Shown here in pieces: positions 13,501-28,500 of a stretch of DNA of 64,000 bases. Numbering within the stretch: position 1 is the stretch's first letter; each line of letters begins with the position of its first letter. Source of the stretch: Siphonodentalium dalli (Eukaryota > Mollusca > Scaphopoda > Gadilida > Siphonodentaliidae); NCBI GenBank assembly GCA_032622095.1, contig CP136066.1, forward strand, positions 12,363,784-12,427,783, given 5' to 3'. The position numbers and the translations under genes were made by a program. The notes beneath the pieces were generated by a model. That model made no database searches, was not told the DNA's origin, and was given only the letters and a program-made list of their open reading frames with translations.

Positions 13501-16500
13501 TCATCGAAAAAAATTCATTTCTTCCATCTAAAACATAATTACGTAATGGACCCTGGTATTTTAGGAATATATAAGTATTCCACGCAGATATACCAAGTCT
13601 CAGCTTAAAATTTTGAAAAATAAGAGTTTTATGGACATAAATCGTTTTGAATGGCAAATCCTATAAAAATAAAATTTATCATCGAAAAAAAATTCTTTCT
13701 GCCATCTAGAACATAATTACGTGCTGGAACCTGTCATTTTAGGAATATATAAGAATTTCACGCAGACACACCAAGTCTCAGCTTAAAATTTTGAAAAATA
13801 AGAATTTTATGGACATAAATCGATTTGAATGGGAAATCATGTGTTAAACTTAAATAAATTTTAGGGCCCTGCGAATGTTTTCTGATGTGCTCCATATTGG
13901 ACACCAGGGAACATATTTGACAATTTCTACCTGATAATTGTGCGACAGTACAGTCGCATTACTTTTTACGTCAACATTGGTCACTTACACTCGACAAATT
14001 TATTTTGGTCTATTTATTTCGGTCTATCGTATCAACGGTGAACCCCTATCTTACTTACTTACTTCTTCTTCTCTACGCCCGTGTACGAGCAACCTCAATA
14101 ATGAGTCAATATGAGTATTAAAATAATCATCACCTTCCAATTTAGTGAGTTTATATACAGTAGTTGATCTAAAAATACTAATTGACATTTTGTTGCTGTG
14201 TATATGACTGGGAACTGTGTTGTAGTTTCATGGAATTCTTCTGCTCTTTCATAAGTAACAGCTTATTGTACCTCTCGATATGTAGCGCATAGCATAACCT
14301 GGAAGTATGGAACTGCAGCTGGGTGATGTCTTTGGAGTTATGAATATCTTCAGATAGATTGGACACATGTAGACTATGATCTAGTATGACATCCATTTTG
14401 GAGTCTTCAGACAAGTCGGTGTAGTTGACAGCAAGACACTCCCTCAATTCGTCCTCAATATGTGGTAAAGTTCGATTTCTGACTTCATTCAGGGCTGGAC
14501 ATCTTATCAGAAAGTGCTGTCTGTTTTCATCTATCGTATTAACTGCATATCCAATTATCCACATGTAACCAACCCAACCTCTAATCCTGGTCCAATTTAT
14601 TACTTTTTTCACAATGGTATAGTCGAGTTATGTACATATTTTTATCATGTGATCAATACTTATGTGTATGGTATTACGTGTACTATGCCGTATACGTATA
14701 TCAATTGCTATTCCTTTCTATATAATTCTGGTGCCATCTATAGAGATAGAGATAATTTCAGACCCCCCCCCCCTCTTAAATTTTATACAATTGTCGCTAC
14801 AGTACAGTCGCGATGCATTACATGGCAACATTGATCGCTATAGCTCTACTAATTTATGTCAGTTCATCGTATGAACTCCTTTTACTCCATATAACCAACC
14901 CAACATCTAATCCCAGCCCAAATTATTATTTTTCTTTTCATCGGTATAGTTGTGTTAGATACATATTTTATAATTTGATTCTAATTTGCATTGTACCACT
15001 ATAGAAGTCGATAAATAACTATTCTGGCACTATATAGAGATAACTACTAGTAAGTTTCTGACACCCCCTCTATTTTATAGCCTTGTCGCAACAATAGAGT
15101 TGAGATGCATAATATATCAACATTGGTCATTATCGCTCTTCAAATCTATATCGGTATCAACCCATATTTCCCCGTATCGCCCACCCTCCCCAAGTTTTTC
15201 ATTTGTATTATAGACTCGTTACATATACATTTTATCTTTTGATACTGATTTGTATTCTGTATTTCTCTTCTGTTCAACAATGCCAAAATCATAACGGTGC
15301 AATGCCTTGTAACTTTTGCTTCAACATGCCGAGTTCCGCTGCAGACGATACAAAATTGACAACATTTCGAAATGTAAACAGGCTTCAAACTCACCAAAAA
15401 ACAAAGGTCCCAAGTCAAGGTCCATAATCCCCAACACACTGATGTGAGGTATAATGATAACTCCATCTAAATAACCAATATAAGGATGTGAGGTTTAATG
15501 ATAACCCCATCCACATAACCAATATAAGGATGTGAGGTTTAATGATAACCCCATCCGCATAACCAATATAAGGATGTGAGGTTTAATTATAACTCCATCC
15601 ACATAACTAATAAATATGTCTGAAAATTAAAAACAAAAATTAAATTCCATGATGGCGTCCAATATGGACTACCCGGTACCTAATTCTGCTCCAAAAACAT
15701 GTATTTTGAATATATGGATGTTTATGGGGAGAAACCGATTATTTCAATGACATTTTAATTCACTTGGTGCCAAAACCCGACCTACATGTACGGGATCGCG
15801 TTTTGCGCGCGACTGTATCTTCAGCATATGTGAATCTTTAATAAGCCAACAATTGGAATCCCAATAGAGAAGATTGGCGTGGGCCCCTTGCGCATAGACA
15901 TCATTGATGATCTCTATGGGAATCAATATTGACATTTAATAGACAATTTCGATTAACCGCAATAACTTAAGGAATCTATAATTGCGCTTAAGCCCAATGA
16001 GAATGCAATAAGACATTCCTTATTACGCTTAACCGCAATTACTTCCCATTGCACTTAAACACAATTAATATCTCTCTCAATAGATCACCCTTCTGCAAAT
16101 AGTAGAATAATCCTATATTTGTTCCACCCATTGTGCCATGAAGATGGACTACACCACCTGAATTATAAGGAGTTTAATCTACTATATATAATATATTATT
16201 CCTTATTAAGAGATTCATTATTGGGCTTTATCAGCGCAATTTGAATATTCTTCATTGCGCTTAAGCGAAATTAAATATTCCCTTATTGCGCTTAAGCACA
16301 ATAGAGATTCCCTTATTCCCTTATTGAGCTTATAAGCGCAATAAGGAATATCCCTCTTGCGCTTAATTAAGAAAAAAAGTTATAATTGTATTGTAACTAT
16401 TGGTTTGTCCTTTAATATTTCCATACATCATGCCCACATATATTATAAAAGAATAGTACTATTATTATTAATAGTGCTCGTAGTAGTTAATACCACCTTA

Positions 16501-19500
16501 CCGTCAATATTCTAGCATGGTTAGTTTCAAAATCACAACGTTAATTGTTATTACTATTTGTGTGTAGTGTATATGTACATCAGTCATGAATTGAGAAACT
16601 TAAGCACAGCCTGGTTGAATATCAACCATATATGGTGGGGTATTCTCACATTCAAGCTGTTGGTGTCATTCATGTTATTTTGCAATGCGAAGAGGTAGAC
16701 CCCCCCCCCCCCCCCCCCCAATAGCTTATCACTACCACTCAGGACAGTGGGTGTTTTTCCTCAATTAATTGAATTTCTTGTTTAGGGCATTACCGTACAA
16801 TGGTTTTCACTGCTATATTTTAGGTAATTGAGGAGCATGACATCTATCTGTCATACACTGCTATATTTTAGGTTATTGAGGAGCATGACATCTATCTGTC
16901 ATACACTGCTATGTTTTAGGTAATTGAGGAGCATGACATCTATCTGTCATACACTGCTATATTTTAGGTAATTGAGGAGCATGACATATATCTGTCGTAC
17001 ACTGCTATATTTTAGGTAATTGAGGAGCATGACATCTATCTGTCATACACTGCTATATTTTAGGTAATTGAGGAGCATGACATCTATCTGTCATACACTG
17101 CTATATTTTAGGTAATTGAGGAGCATGACATCTATCTGTCGTACACTGCTATATTTTAGGTAATTGAGGAGCATGACATATATCTGTCGTACACTGCTAT
17201 ATTTTAGGTAATTGAGGAGCATGACATCTATCTGTCATACACTGCTATATTTTAGGTAATTGAGGAGCATGACATCTATCTGTCATACACTGCTATATTT
17301 TAGGTAATTGAGGAGCATGACATCTATCTGTCATACACTGCTATATTTTAGGTAATTGAGGAGCATGACATATATCTGTCGTACACTGCTATATTTTAGG
17401 TAATTGAGGAGCATGACATCTATCTGTCGTACACTGCTATGTTTTAGGTAATTGAGGAGCATGACATCTATCGGTCGTACACTGCTATATTTTAGGTAAT
17501 TGAGGAGCATGACATCTATCTGTCATACACTGCTATATTTTAGGTAATTGAGGAGCATGACATCTATCTGTCGTACACTGCTATATTTTAGGTAATTGAG
17601 GAGCATGACATCTATCTGTCGTACACTGCTATATTTTAGGTAATTGAGGAGCATGACATCTATCTGTCGTACACTGCTATATTTTAGGTAATGGGGGAGC
17701 ATGACATCTATCTGTCGTACACTGCTATGTTTTAGGTAATTGAGGAGAATGACATCTATCTGTCGTACACTGCTATATTTTAGGTAATTGAGGAGCATGA
17801 CATCTATCTGTCGTACACTGCTATGTTTTAGGTAATTGAGGAGCATGACATCTATTTGTCGTACACTGCTATATTTTAGGTAATTGAGGAGCATGACATC
17901 TATCTGTCATACACTGCTATGTTTTAGGTAATTGAGGAGCATGACATATATCTGTCATACACTGGGGAGGATCAGCCGTGGGCTCAGATTGTTCTTCAAT
18001 CTATACAATCAAACTACGAAGAAATGAACGTCTTCTCCGAGAGACAGCAGATTTCAGAGAAAGATATCTTCCAAACGCACATTTTCAATGTCATGGTCAA
18101 GTGTAAAAGGTAAGATTTTGACATGCATAAAATAACAATAAAAGACTCATCTGTCTCGTAAAATGTCTGGATTTAATGTGTTTTGACGTCATGATGTCAT
18201 ATGATGCCTTATCTGGTTCCAACTTTTTGGAAGATAAATGCCCCCCCCCCCCCACCAGGTAGTGATGTTTAACTAGAAGTGACGCAATTTTCAACTCCTG
18301 TTTTGTGGACATCTGCAAAAAGTTCTTTGATGATACAGAAAAATAAAATGATGTCATATGCTTGTTTAACATAATAAGCAACCAGATCTTCTGGCACTAC
18401 GCGTTGTCGCAGTCTTATTAAAACCAGACTCGGACCAGCTTTGCAGTACAGAGTCTGAAGAAAATGGGTAGGTGTTCCATTACCACCAGCTAGCATTACG
18501 TCAGTGTCAGCCAACCACATCCATCAGCAAAGTGATTCATCCATTCAGTTGATTGTCGGAATTCTTACACAGCAGTGGATTCGCCACATAGATAAAAGTA
18601 GCGCAATAAATTTTCTGTCACATTGTAATTTCACACAAAATTAGAGATTATGACAACTAATTAAACAGTAAAAGCGTACGCGAAGAGTCCATAATTTGCC
18701 ACTGAGAATAGAAGTGCGTATTTTCAAGAATCTCAAAAGTTAACACCAGTTTGAAGCAGGGGATATAAAGGTCATTCGTAAATCTAAATGTGCGCTGTGA
18801 TGTCATACTGCCTAGATCGCATGCAGATGTTATTTATAGCGACAGTAATGTGACACAGAGCTAAATTCGCCAGTCTCTGTACTGCGAAGCGGGTTTATGT
18901 CTAGTTTCAATCAGACTGGTGTTGTCATTACCAATATGGCAGGTAAAGTTGTGTCTCTCTGTTTACAGGATAGTTGGTGTAAACATAATTTTATTTCCAA
19001 ATCCAAACAAATAACATAATATACAGATGACATAAATATACAAAATATAAGAGATAATGTATGGAAATGAGGATCAGACAACAAGCCCGAGGGCTTATAT
19101 GAAGTCTTCTCCTCTTTGGCGCTGTCCCCAATAAGTGAGGGAGGGGTATCGGTCAGACGGGAAGGGATTGAAATAATAGTTTTCGGAGAAATGGAGATAT
19201 ATAACTAAATTTGAGTTAGGGATGGAAGAAGATTGTGTTAAGAATAGGATGAGGCAGGGGAGAGCGAGAGAGAGAGAGTGAGAAAGTAGAAGACAGGAGG
19301 GGGACAGATGAATCGTGAAATGATGACAGTGGTGGGGAGTTGTTGCATGATTATAATTATGCTTGTCTATAGTAAGATGCATGCGTCAGGCGCTGTTTCC
19401 TGTGGTTGGGCCAAATGCAAGACGCCAAGGTTGTTAAACAATTTTATTGTGGTTTCAACCTGTAATAGAAAAACACATATTAGTACTATGTCACATGTAA

Positions 19501-22500
19501 ATGGATACATCCACATGCGTGGGATATATGGAAATACATAATGCACAAAGCACGTCCGTATGGATGCGACCAAATGCTACAGAATGCAAATTCAATAAAT
19601 AGCAACTAAGAAAGAATACACAAGGAAGACGTTAAATGCAACTATCCGAACGAGACACTTTACATGTATAATACGAACACAATGGTATAAACGTGTGGTC
19701 CTCCCAAACTATAAACACACCACAATTGAAATCAACTTATCAAATAGTATACAGTATACCACAACAAATGTCACTAAAGAACATAGATGTATGCATCCCA
19801 ATAGCACGGTGTCATATGAAGATCGAAACCAGCCGGGTGAATTATCATCAGAATCGATAGTATTCCAATCAGTATCAGCTGAGTAAGCAAATTAAACAGA
19901 ATCAATATCATTCACTCATGGTCTGTCTGGTATTCTAAGTATGCATTCGTAACACTTACACGTTGGCAGGCATATTTGTGGCCGATATGAGTAGGAAAGT
20001 ATGAAAGTTGTGTTCGAATTCAGTTGTCGACGGTGAAGGCGCGAAAGTTTGAGCGTCTATCGTTCAGTTCGAAAATGTGGTCTTTACCAATGGTACCCAC
20101 AACAACGCCAGCGATTTCAACGTAGTGATATGACATTCATTGAGCGTGAATCAGATCCACGTCTATTACACTTGTACGAATCCACATATAATTACATTGT
20201 TGATCCACAGTCGAAATCGTTATGACTCCCATCACTCTCACAGCTATATACATATAGATTGCATCTGAACAGTATTGGAATATTCAATATCAGGAATGAA
20301 GGATTTGATTTCCGAGGAAATTCGGTCACAGTTGAATCACACTCTATCACCGCGTGATACAGGCGTCATGGGAGGGGGTCAATCACATTGGCTGTTAACC
20401 CTTTACCCAACAGAACGGCCCTGTGCCAATGCATTCTCTTATATATGCGAGTCGACCATAGGTCGCCTCGCATATATAAGAGAATGCATTGGCTTAACAC
20501 ATTAAAAATTATAAAATTGTTAAAGAATGTAAGAAAAAATGGGTAAAAAGTGTTAAAAAAAGATTTTTTTTAGGCCAATGCATTCTCTTATATATGCGAG
20601 GCGACCTATGGTCGACTCGCATATATAAGAGAATGCATTGGCACAGGGCATAACTGTAACTATCACAATGTGGTCAAGGAGCCGGTTCCAATGATATCCA
20701 TATTTGTATGGTTCTATTGAGACAGACCGAAGATATTTTAGGCTGTTGAAGCTTTATTTGGCCGGTTTGTTGGGTAAAGGGTTAACTGGTTCCATCCGTC
20801 AAAAAGTAATTAAACAAACACACACAGGTACGAGTGTTCATAATAAAAATATGTCGTGGACTATATATCTTCAGTGAGAATAAGTACATATTCAGCAGCA
20901 GAGGATAGTTGTGATATTGTCGTCAACGTACCAGCATCAAGCCTGAGTTTAGTGTGCCTGTCATTTGCAGAATGAGGTCCACAGAGTGTGAATTTAGTGA
21001 CGCTATCCCTAGAGATGTGAGGGTTTTGAGGTTATCGCTAAAAGCCAATATCTGATATTTTTCTCCCATACATGTATATCGGCTGTTACCGATCCGATAC
21101 CGATATACCCTAGTCCAGTATATGGAGTACAAACAAATAATCATTGATTCAAAACAAGCAGAAATATTTTGTTAACATAAACAGGCTGTTCCTGCATGAG
21201 TACAAACATCACACACTCCCACTTGAAGCTTCTCAGAAAGTTGAATCAAATAGGAGAGTCAGTTAAGTCGAGTAAGCCGACAAGGATTAATGTCTAAGTG
21301 AAAATCCCGTTAATCTGAAATCAGTACTTGTATCATGCTAATGTCAACACGTAGAGTGACAATCACTTATCTACAGACAGACATCTCTCACACACGCTTG
21401 CATTGTCGGTGTATTTGAAGTTGCCAAACACCCATGTGCTATACAGACTTCTATAGCTTGAGTACCGGTATTACTCAGTGACAGTCAGTGTGGCATTTAC
21501 GTAGTCTCAATGTAGCAATATCTATCAGCACGGTTGCTTTGATACACGTAACTAGGTCAGCCATCTGTGAGTGTTTATTCTTGATGCGCACAAGGCCTGT
21601 CAAACTGATAACAGGTCATGGTCAGCTGAGTTCTTATCAAGTGGATGCGATGTGACATGCGTTTACCAGTCGGGTTCTTTATGATGGTCTGATGGATATG
21701 CATAATGATGAGATTAATTTTCATTGAAGCCACATTTAAGTCCATATCCTTTGATAATTATGACACACACAATATTGTTATTTATTCTAACAAAGAGTGC
21801 TTATATTTGGTGGTCGGTGGACTAGTAGAGTTATGTTTTATGCGACTTTGGACGCTTAAGGTACCTCCAAATTCTACATATATATCAGATCGGCGAAACA
21901 GCATATTTATCTGGATACCAATAACCAACCAATATCATGGTTATCGGCTCGATCCGATAAGCCTGTTTATGTATAAGTGTCATTGATTATCTAATAAACT
22001 TGATTGAACTTGAACTTTCTCTATATCCCCAAATTGGCAGACGACACATTGCATAATCAAGGTTCACAATGGGTCTACATCACAATATTCACCATTTGGG
22101 AACTTCAATCTGAGTCTACGTCTCCCGTAGCAGATGAGGCCATGCAGAATGAGGTCCCCAGAGGGTGAATTTAGTGATGTGACAGACACACTAAACTCTG
22201 GCTTGACCAGCATACCAGCAACACTTGCTGTTTGGAACAATTTAACATTGCGATGTGCTGTAATTTTATTTTTACAGGATTGTCGTGATATTGTCGCCAG
22301 CGTACCTTCAGAACACTAGTTGTTTGGAACAATTTAACATTGCGATGTGCTGCAACCGACTGGTAGAGACAAACATTATAGCACCACTATACACAGAAAC
22401 TATCTCGGCAATACCTACGTATATCACCCTCGTCCAATACGAAGACTGCAGGTGAGAACATAAGGGGCCGTATTGTCTCCTCCATATTTCTTATAACATT

Positions 22501-25500
22501 ATTATACCCCCACTCTCGACATGAATGGGGGGTACACTGGATTGACCTTGTCCATCCGGACATTTATCCGTCTATCTCAAATACCGGTTGTCTGATATGA
22601 ATTAAATTTGGTTCACTACTAAGACGGCATTCAATGAAGTGTTCAATAATTATATTTCTCTGGTTCAATAATTATATTTCTCTGGTTCACGGAGTGTTCA
22701 ATAATTATATTTCTCTGGTTCACTGAGTGTTCAATAATTATATTTCTCTGGTTCACGAAGTGTTCAATAATTATATTTCTCTGGTTCACAGAGTGTTCAA
22801 TAATTATATTTCTCTGGTTCACGAAGTGTTCAATAATTATATTTATCTGGTTCACAGAGTGTTCAATAATTATATTTATCTGGTTCACGAAGTGTTCAAT
22901 AATTATATTTATCTGGTTCACAGAGTGTTCAATAATTATATTTCTCTGGTTCACGAAGTGTTCAATAATTATATTTCTCTGGTTCACGAAGTGTTCAATA
23001 ATTATATTTCTCTGGTTCATGAAGTGTTCAATAATTATATTTCTCTGGTTCACAGTGTTCAATAATTATATTTCTCTGGTTCACTGAGTGTTCAATAATT
23101 ATATTTCTCTGGTTCACAGAGTGTTCAATAATTATATTTCTCTGGTTCACGAAGTGTTCAATAATTATATTTATCTGGTTCACAGAGTGTTCAATAATTA
23201 TATTTATCTGGTTCACGAAGTGTTCAATAATTATATTTATCTGGTTCACAGAGTGTTCAATAATTATATTCCTCTGGTTCACGAAGTGTTCAATAATTAT
23301 ATTTCTCTGGTTCACGAAGTGTTCAATAATTAAATTTCTCTGGTTCACGAAGTGTTCAATAATTATATTTCTCTGGTTCACGGAGTGTTCAATAACTATA
23401 TTTCTCTGGTTCACGGAGTGTTCGATAATTATATTTCTCTGGTTCACGGAGTGTTCAATAATTATATTTCTCTGGTTCACGACGTGTTCAATAATTATAT
23501 TTCTCTGGTTCACGGAGTGTTCGATAATGATATTTCTCTGGTTCGCGGAGTGTTCGATAATTATATTTCTCTGGTTCACGGAGTGTTCAATAATTATATT
23601 TCTCTGGTTCACAGAGTGTTCAATAATTATATTTCTCTGGTTCATGAAGTGTTCAATAATTATATTTCTCTGGTTCACGAAGTGTTAAAGAATTATATTT
23701 ATCTGGTTCATGAAGTGTTCAATAATTATATTTCTCTGGTTCATGAAGTGTTCAATAATTATATTTCTCTGGTCCACGGAGTGTTCAATAATAATATTTC
23801 TCTGGTTCATGAAGTGTTCAATGATTATATTTCTCTGGTTCACGAAGTGTTCAATAATTATATTTCTCTGGTTCACGAAGTGTTAAAGAATTATAATTAT
23901 CTGGTTCATGAAGTGTTCAATAATTATATTTCTCTGGTTCACGGAGTGTTCAATAATTATATTTCTCTGGTTCACAGAGTGTTCAATAATTATATTTATC
24001 TGGCTCATATTAACCCTTTCTTCACTGAAGATTCCTGAATTTTATCAAAAACCCTGTGCCAATGCATTCTCTTATATATGCGAGTCTCCCATTGGTCACC
24101 TCGCATATATAAGAGAATGCATGGCCTAACAAATTTTATACTATTTTTTTTAATTGTTAAAGAATGTAAGAAAAAATGGAGAAAAAAATGATAAAAAAAA
24201 CTTTAAAGAAATACTGATAAAAAATGATACAGAATGTAATAAAAAAATGATATAAATTGTTGAAGAATGTAAGAAAAAATTATAAAATATTTAAAAATTG
24301 TTGAAGAATATAAGAAAAACGATAACAATTTATATAGAATGTAAGAAAAAATTATAAAAATTGATAAAGAATGTAAAAAAAAATGATATAAAATGATATA
24401 AATTGTTGAAGAATGTGAGAAAAAATGATAAATTATTTTTAAATTGTTAAAGAATAGAAGCAAAATAATAAAAAAAAAATTATATAGAATGTAAAAGAAA
24501 GTTATGAAAAAAAAAGATAAAGAATGTAAGAAAAAATGATAAAAATTGTTAAAGAATGTAACAAAAAGTAGTAAAAATTTATAAACAATTGTTAGGCCAA
24601 TGCATTCTCTTATATATGGTCGACTCACATATATAAGAGATTGCATTGGCATAGGGTCTTTAATGTTGCACCAGCACAGGTCCCATCATGAAAGGGTTAA
24701 TTTGACTTCATTCATCAACTTCATCTGTGCATGTTTTTATTAACTTTCCAGGGTGAGAAAAGAAGGGGTTGACACCGAACAGAGGCTACAGGATGCATGT
24801 AAAACTCTGACAGATTCGATGAACGTAACGCATCAAGACTACGATGTGTTCATCTCATATTCTCACAAAAACCCACAGCAAGCGGAACTGTTCCAGAAAC
24901 AGTTTGAATCAAAATACCCTCATCTCAATGTGTTCTTTGATAGAGAAGCTCTAAAAACAGGTGAATGTCTTTGTTTTGTCTGTCGAGCAGTCAACTACAA
25001 CCCAGTTAACCATTCCATGACTGGAGCATCCTATTCCAATGCATTCTCTTATATAGGCGAGCCACCCTTGATAGCCTCGCATATCAGGCACTTCTTTGAT
25101 AAGTGTTTAGAATGATATTATGCACGCTATCTCACAATAAAAAACATGTAGTTATAATTATTATAGACATGCCATGTTCACATGCAATTATTTATTACTT
25201 ATTGTTTTATTATGCATCGTATTCTTACCATACTGCCTTTATTGGTGTTTATGCATCGTATTCTTAGTATACTGCCTTTATTGGTGTTTATGCATCGTAT
25301 TCTTAGCATACTGCCTTTATTGGTGTTTATGCATCGTATTCTTAGCATACTGCCTTTATTGGTGTTTATGCATCGTATTCTTACCATACTGCCTTTATTG
25401 GTGTTTATGCATCGTATTCTTAGTATACTGCCTTTATTGGTGTTTATGCATCGTATTCTTAGCATACTGCCTTTATTGGTGTTTATGCATCGTATTCTTA

Positions 25501-28500
25501 GCATACTGCCTTTATTGGTGTTTATGCATCGTATTCTTAGCATACTGCCTTTATTGGTGTTTATGCATCGTATTCTTAGCATACTGCCTTTATTGGTGTT
25601 TATGCATCGTATTCTTAGCATACTGCCTTTATTGGTGTTTATGCATCATATTCTTAGCATACTGCCTGTATTGGTGTTTATGCATCATATTCTTAGCATA
25701 CTGCCTGTATTGGTGTTTATGCATCGTATTCTTAGCATACTGCCTTTATTGGTGTTTATGCATCGTATTCTTAGCATACTGCCTTTATTGGTGTTTATGC
25801 ATCGTATTCTTAGCATACTGCCTTTATTGGTGTTTATGCATCGTATTCTTAGCATACTGCCTTTATTGGTGTTTATGCATCGTATTCTTAGCATACTGCC
25901 TTTATTTGTGTTTATGCATCGTATTCTTAGCATACTGCCTGTATTGGTGTTTATGCATCATATTCTTAGCATACTGCCTTTATTGGTGTTTATGCATCAT
26001 ATTCTTAGCATACTGCCTTTATTGGTGTTTATGCATCATATTCTTAGCATACTGCCTTTATTGGTGTTTATGCATCGTATTCTTAGCATACTGCCTGTAT
26101 TGGTGTTTATGCATCGTATTCTTAGCATACTGCCTGTATTGGTGTTTATGCATCGTATTCTTAGCATACTGCCTTTATTGGTGTTTATGCATCGTATTCT
26201 TAGCATACTGCCTGTATTGGTGTTTATGCATCATATTCTTAGCATACTGCCTGTATTGGTGTTTATGCATCATATTCTTAGCATACTGCCTGTATTGGTG
26301 TTTATGCATCATATTCTTAGCATACTGCCTGTATTGGTGTTTATGCATCGTATTCTTAGCATACTGCCTTTATTGGTGTTTATGCATCATATTCTTAGCA
26401 TACTGCCTTTATTGGTGTTTATGCATCGTATTCTTAGCATACTGCCTTTATTGGTGTTTATGCATCATATTCTTAGCATACTGCCTTTATTGGTGTTTAT
26501 GCATCGTATTCTTAGCATACTGCCTTTATTGGTGTTTATGCATCGTATTCTTAGCATACTGCCTTTATTGGTGTTTATGCATCGTATTCTTAGCATACTG
26601 CCTTTATTGGTGTTTATGCATCGTATTCTTAGCATACTGCCTTTATTGGTGTTTATGCATCGTATTCTTAGCATACTGCCTTTATTGGTGTTTATGCATC
26701 ATATTCTTAGCATACTGCCTGTATTGGTGTTTATGCATCATATTCTTAGCATACTGCCTGTATTGGTGTTTATGCATCGTATTCTTAGCATACTGCCTTT
26801 ATTGGTGTTTATGCATCATATTCTTAGCATACTGCCTTTATTGGTGTTTATGCATCGTATTCTTAGCATACTGCCTTTATTGGTGTTTATGCATCATATT
26901 CTTAGCATACTGCCTGTATTGGTGTTTATGCATCATATTCTTAGCATACTGCCTGTATTGGTGTTTATGCATCATATTCTTAGCATACTGCCTGTATTGG
27001 TGTTTATGCATCATATTCTTAGCATACTGCCTGTATTGGTGTTTATGCATCGTATTCTTAGCATACTGCCTTTATTGGTGTTTATGCATCATATTCTTAG
27101 CATACTGCCTTTATTGGTGTTTATGCATCGTATTCTTAGCATACTGCCTTTATTGGTGTTTATGCATCATATTCTTAGCATACTGCCTTTATTGGTGTTT
27201 ATGCATCGTATTCTTAGCATACTGCCTTTATTGGTGTTTATGCATCGTATTCTTAGCATACTGCCTTTATTGGTGTTTATGCATCGTATTCTTAGCATAC
27301 TGCCTTTATTGGTGTTTATGCATCGTATTCTTAGCATACTGCCTGTATTGGTGTTTATGCATCGTATTCTTAGCATACTGCCTTTATTGGTGTTTATGCA
27401 TCGTATTCTTAGCATACTGCCTTTATTGGTGTTTATGCATCGTATTCTTAGCATACTGCCTTTATTGGTGTTTATGCATCATATTCTTAGCATACTGCCT
27501 TTATTGGTGTTTATGCATCGTATTCTTAGCATACTGCCTTTATTTGTGTTTATGCATCGTATTCTTAGCATACTGCCTGTATTGGTGTTTATGCATCGTA
27601 TTCTTAGCATACTGCCTTTATTGGTGTTTATGCATCGTATTCTTAGCATACTGCCTTTATTGGTGTTTATGCATCGTATTCTTAGCATACAGCCTTTATT
27701 GGTGTTTATGCATCGTATTCTTAGCATACTGCCTTTATTGGTGTTTATGCATCGTATTCTTAGCATACTGCCTTTATTTGTGTTTATGCATCGTATTCTT
27801 AGCATACTGCCTTTATTTGTGTTTATGCATCGTATTCTTAGCATACTGCCTTTATTGGTGTTTATGCATCGTATTCTTAGCATACTGCCTTTATTTGTGT
27901 TTATGCATCGTATTCTTAGCATACTGCCTTTATTGGTGTTTATGCATCGTATTCTTAGCATACTGCCTTTATTTGTGTTTATGCATCGTATTCTTAGCAT
28001 ACTGCCTTTATTGGTGTTTATGCATCGTATTCTTAGCATACTGCCTTTATTGGTGTTTATGCATCGTATTCTTAGCATACTGCCTTTATTGGTGTTTATG
28101 CATCGTATTCTTAGCATACTGCCTTTATTTGTGTTTATGCATTGTATTCTTAGCATACTGCCTGTATTGGTGTTTATGCATCGTATTCTTAGCATACTGC
28201 CTGTATTGGTGTTTATGCATCGTATTCTTAGCATACTGCCTTTATTTGTGTTTATGCATTGTATTCTTAGCATACTGCCTTTATTTGTGTTTATGCATCG
28301 TATTCTTAGCATACTGCCTGTATTGGTGTTTATGCATTGTATTCTTAGCATACTGCCTTTATTTGTGTTTATGCATTGTATTCTTAGCATACTGCCTGTA
28401 TTGGTGTTTATGCATCGTATTCTTAGCATACTGCCTTTATTGGTGTTTATGCATCATATTCTTAGCATACTGCCTTTATTGGTGTTTATGCATTGTATTC

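Noticed and set aside
17523-17894. Minus-strand 123-codon frame
   Set aside because: It is the reverse side of the 48-bp acceptor array and repeats a 16-residue peptide.
22643-24038. Open frames of 60-228 codons with NQRNIIIEHS-type peptides
   Set aside because: They are by-products of the 33-bp minisatellite and open on both strands.
24203-24652. 149-codon minus frame rich in Phe, Ile and Leu
   Set aside because: It is the complement of the A-rich repeat inside the TTAA-flanked MITE, low complexity only.
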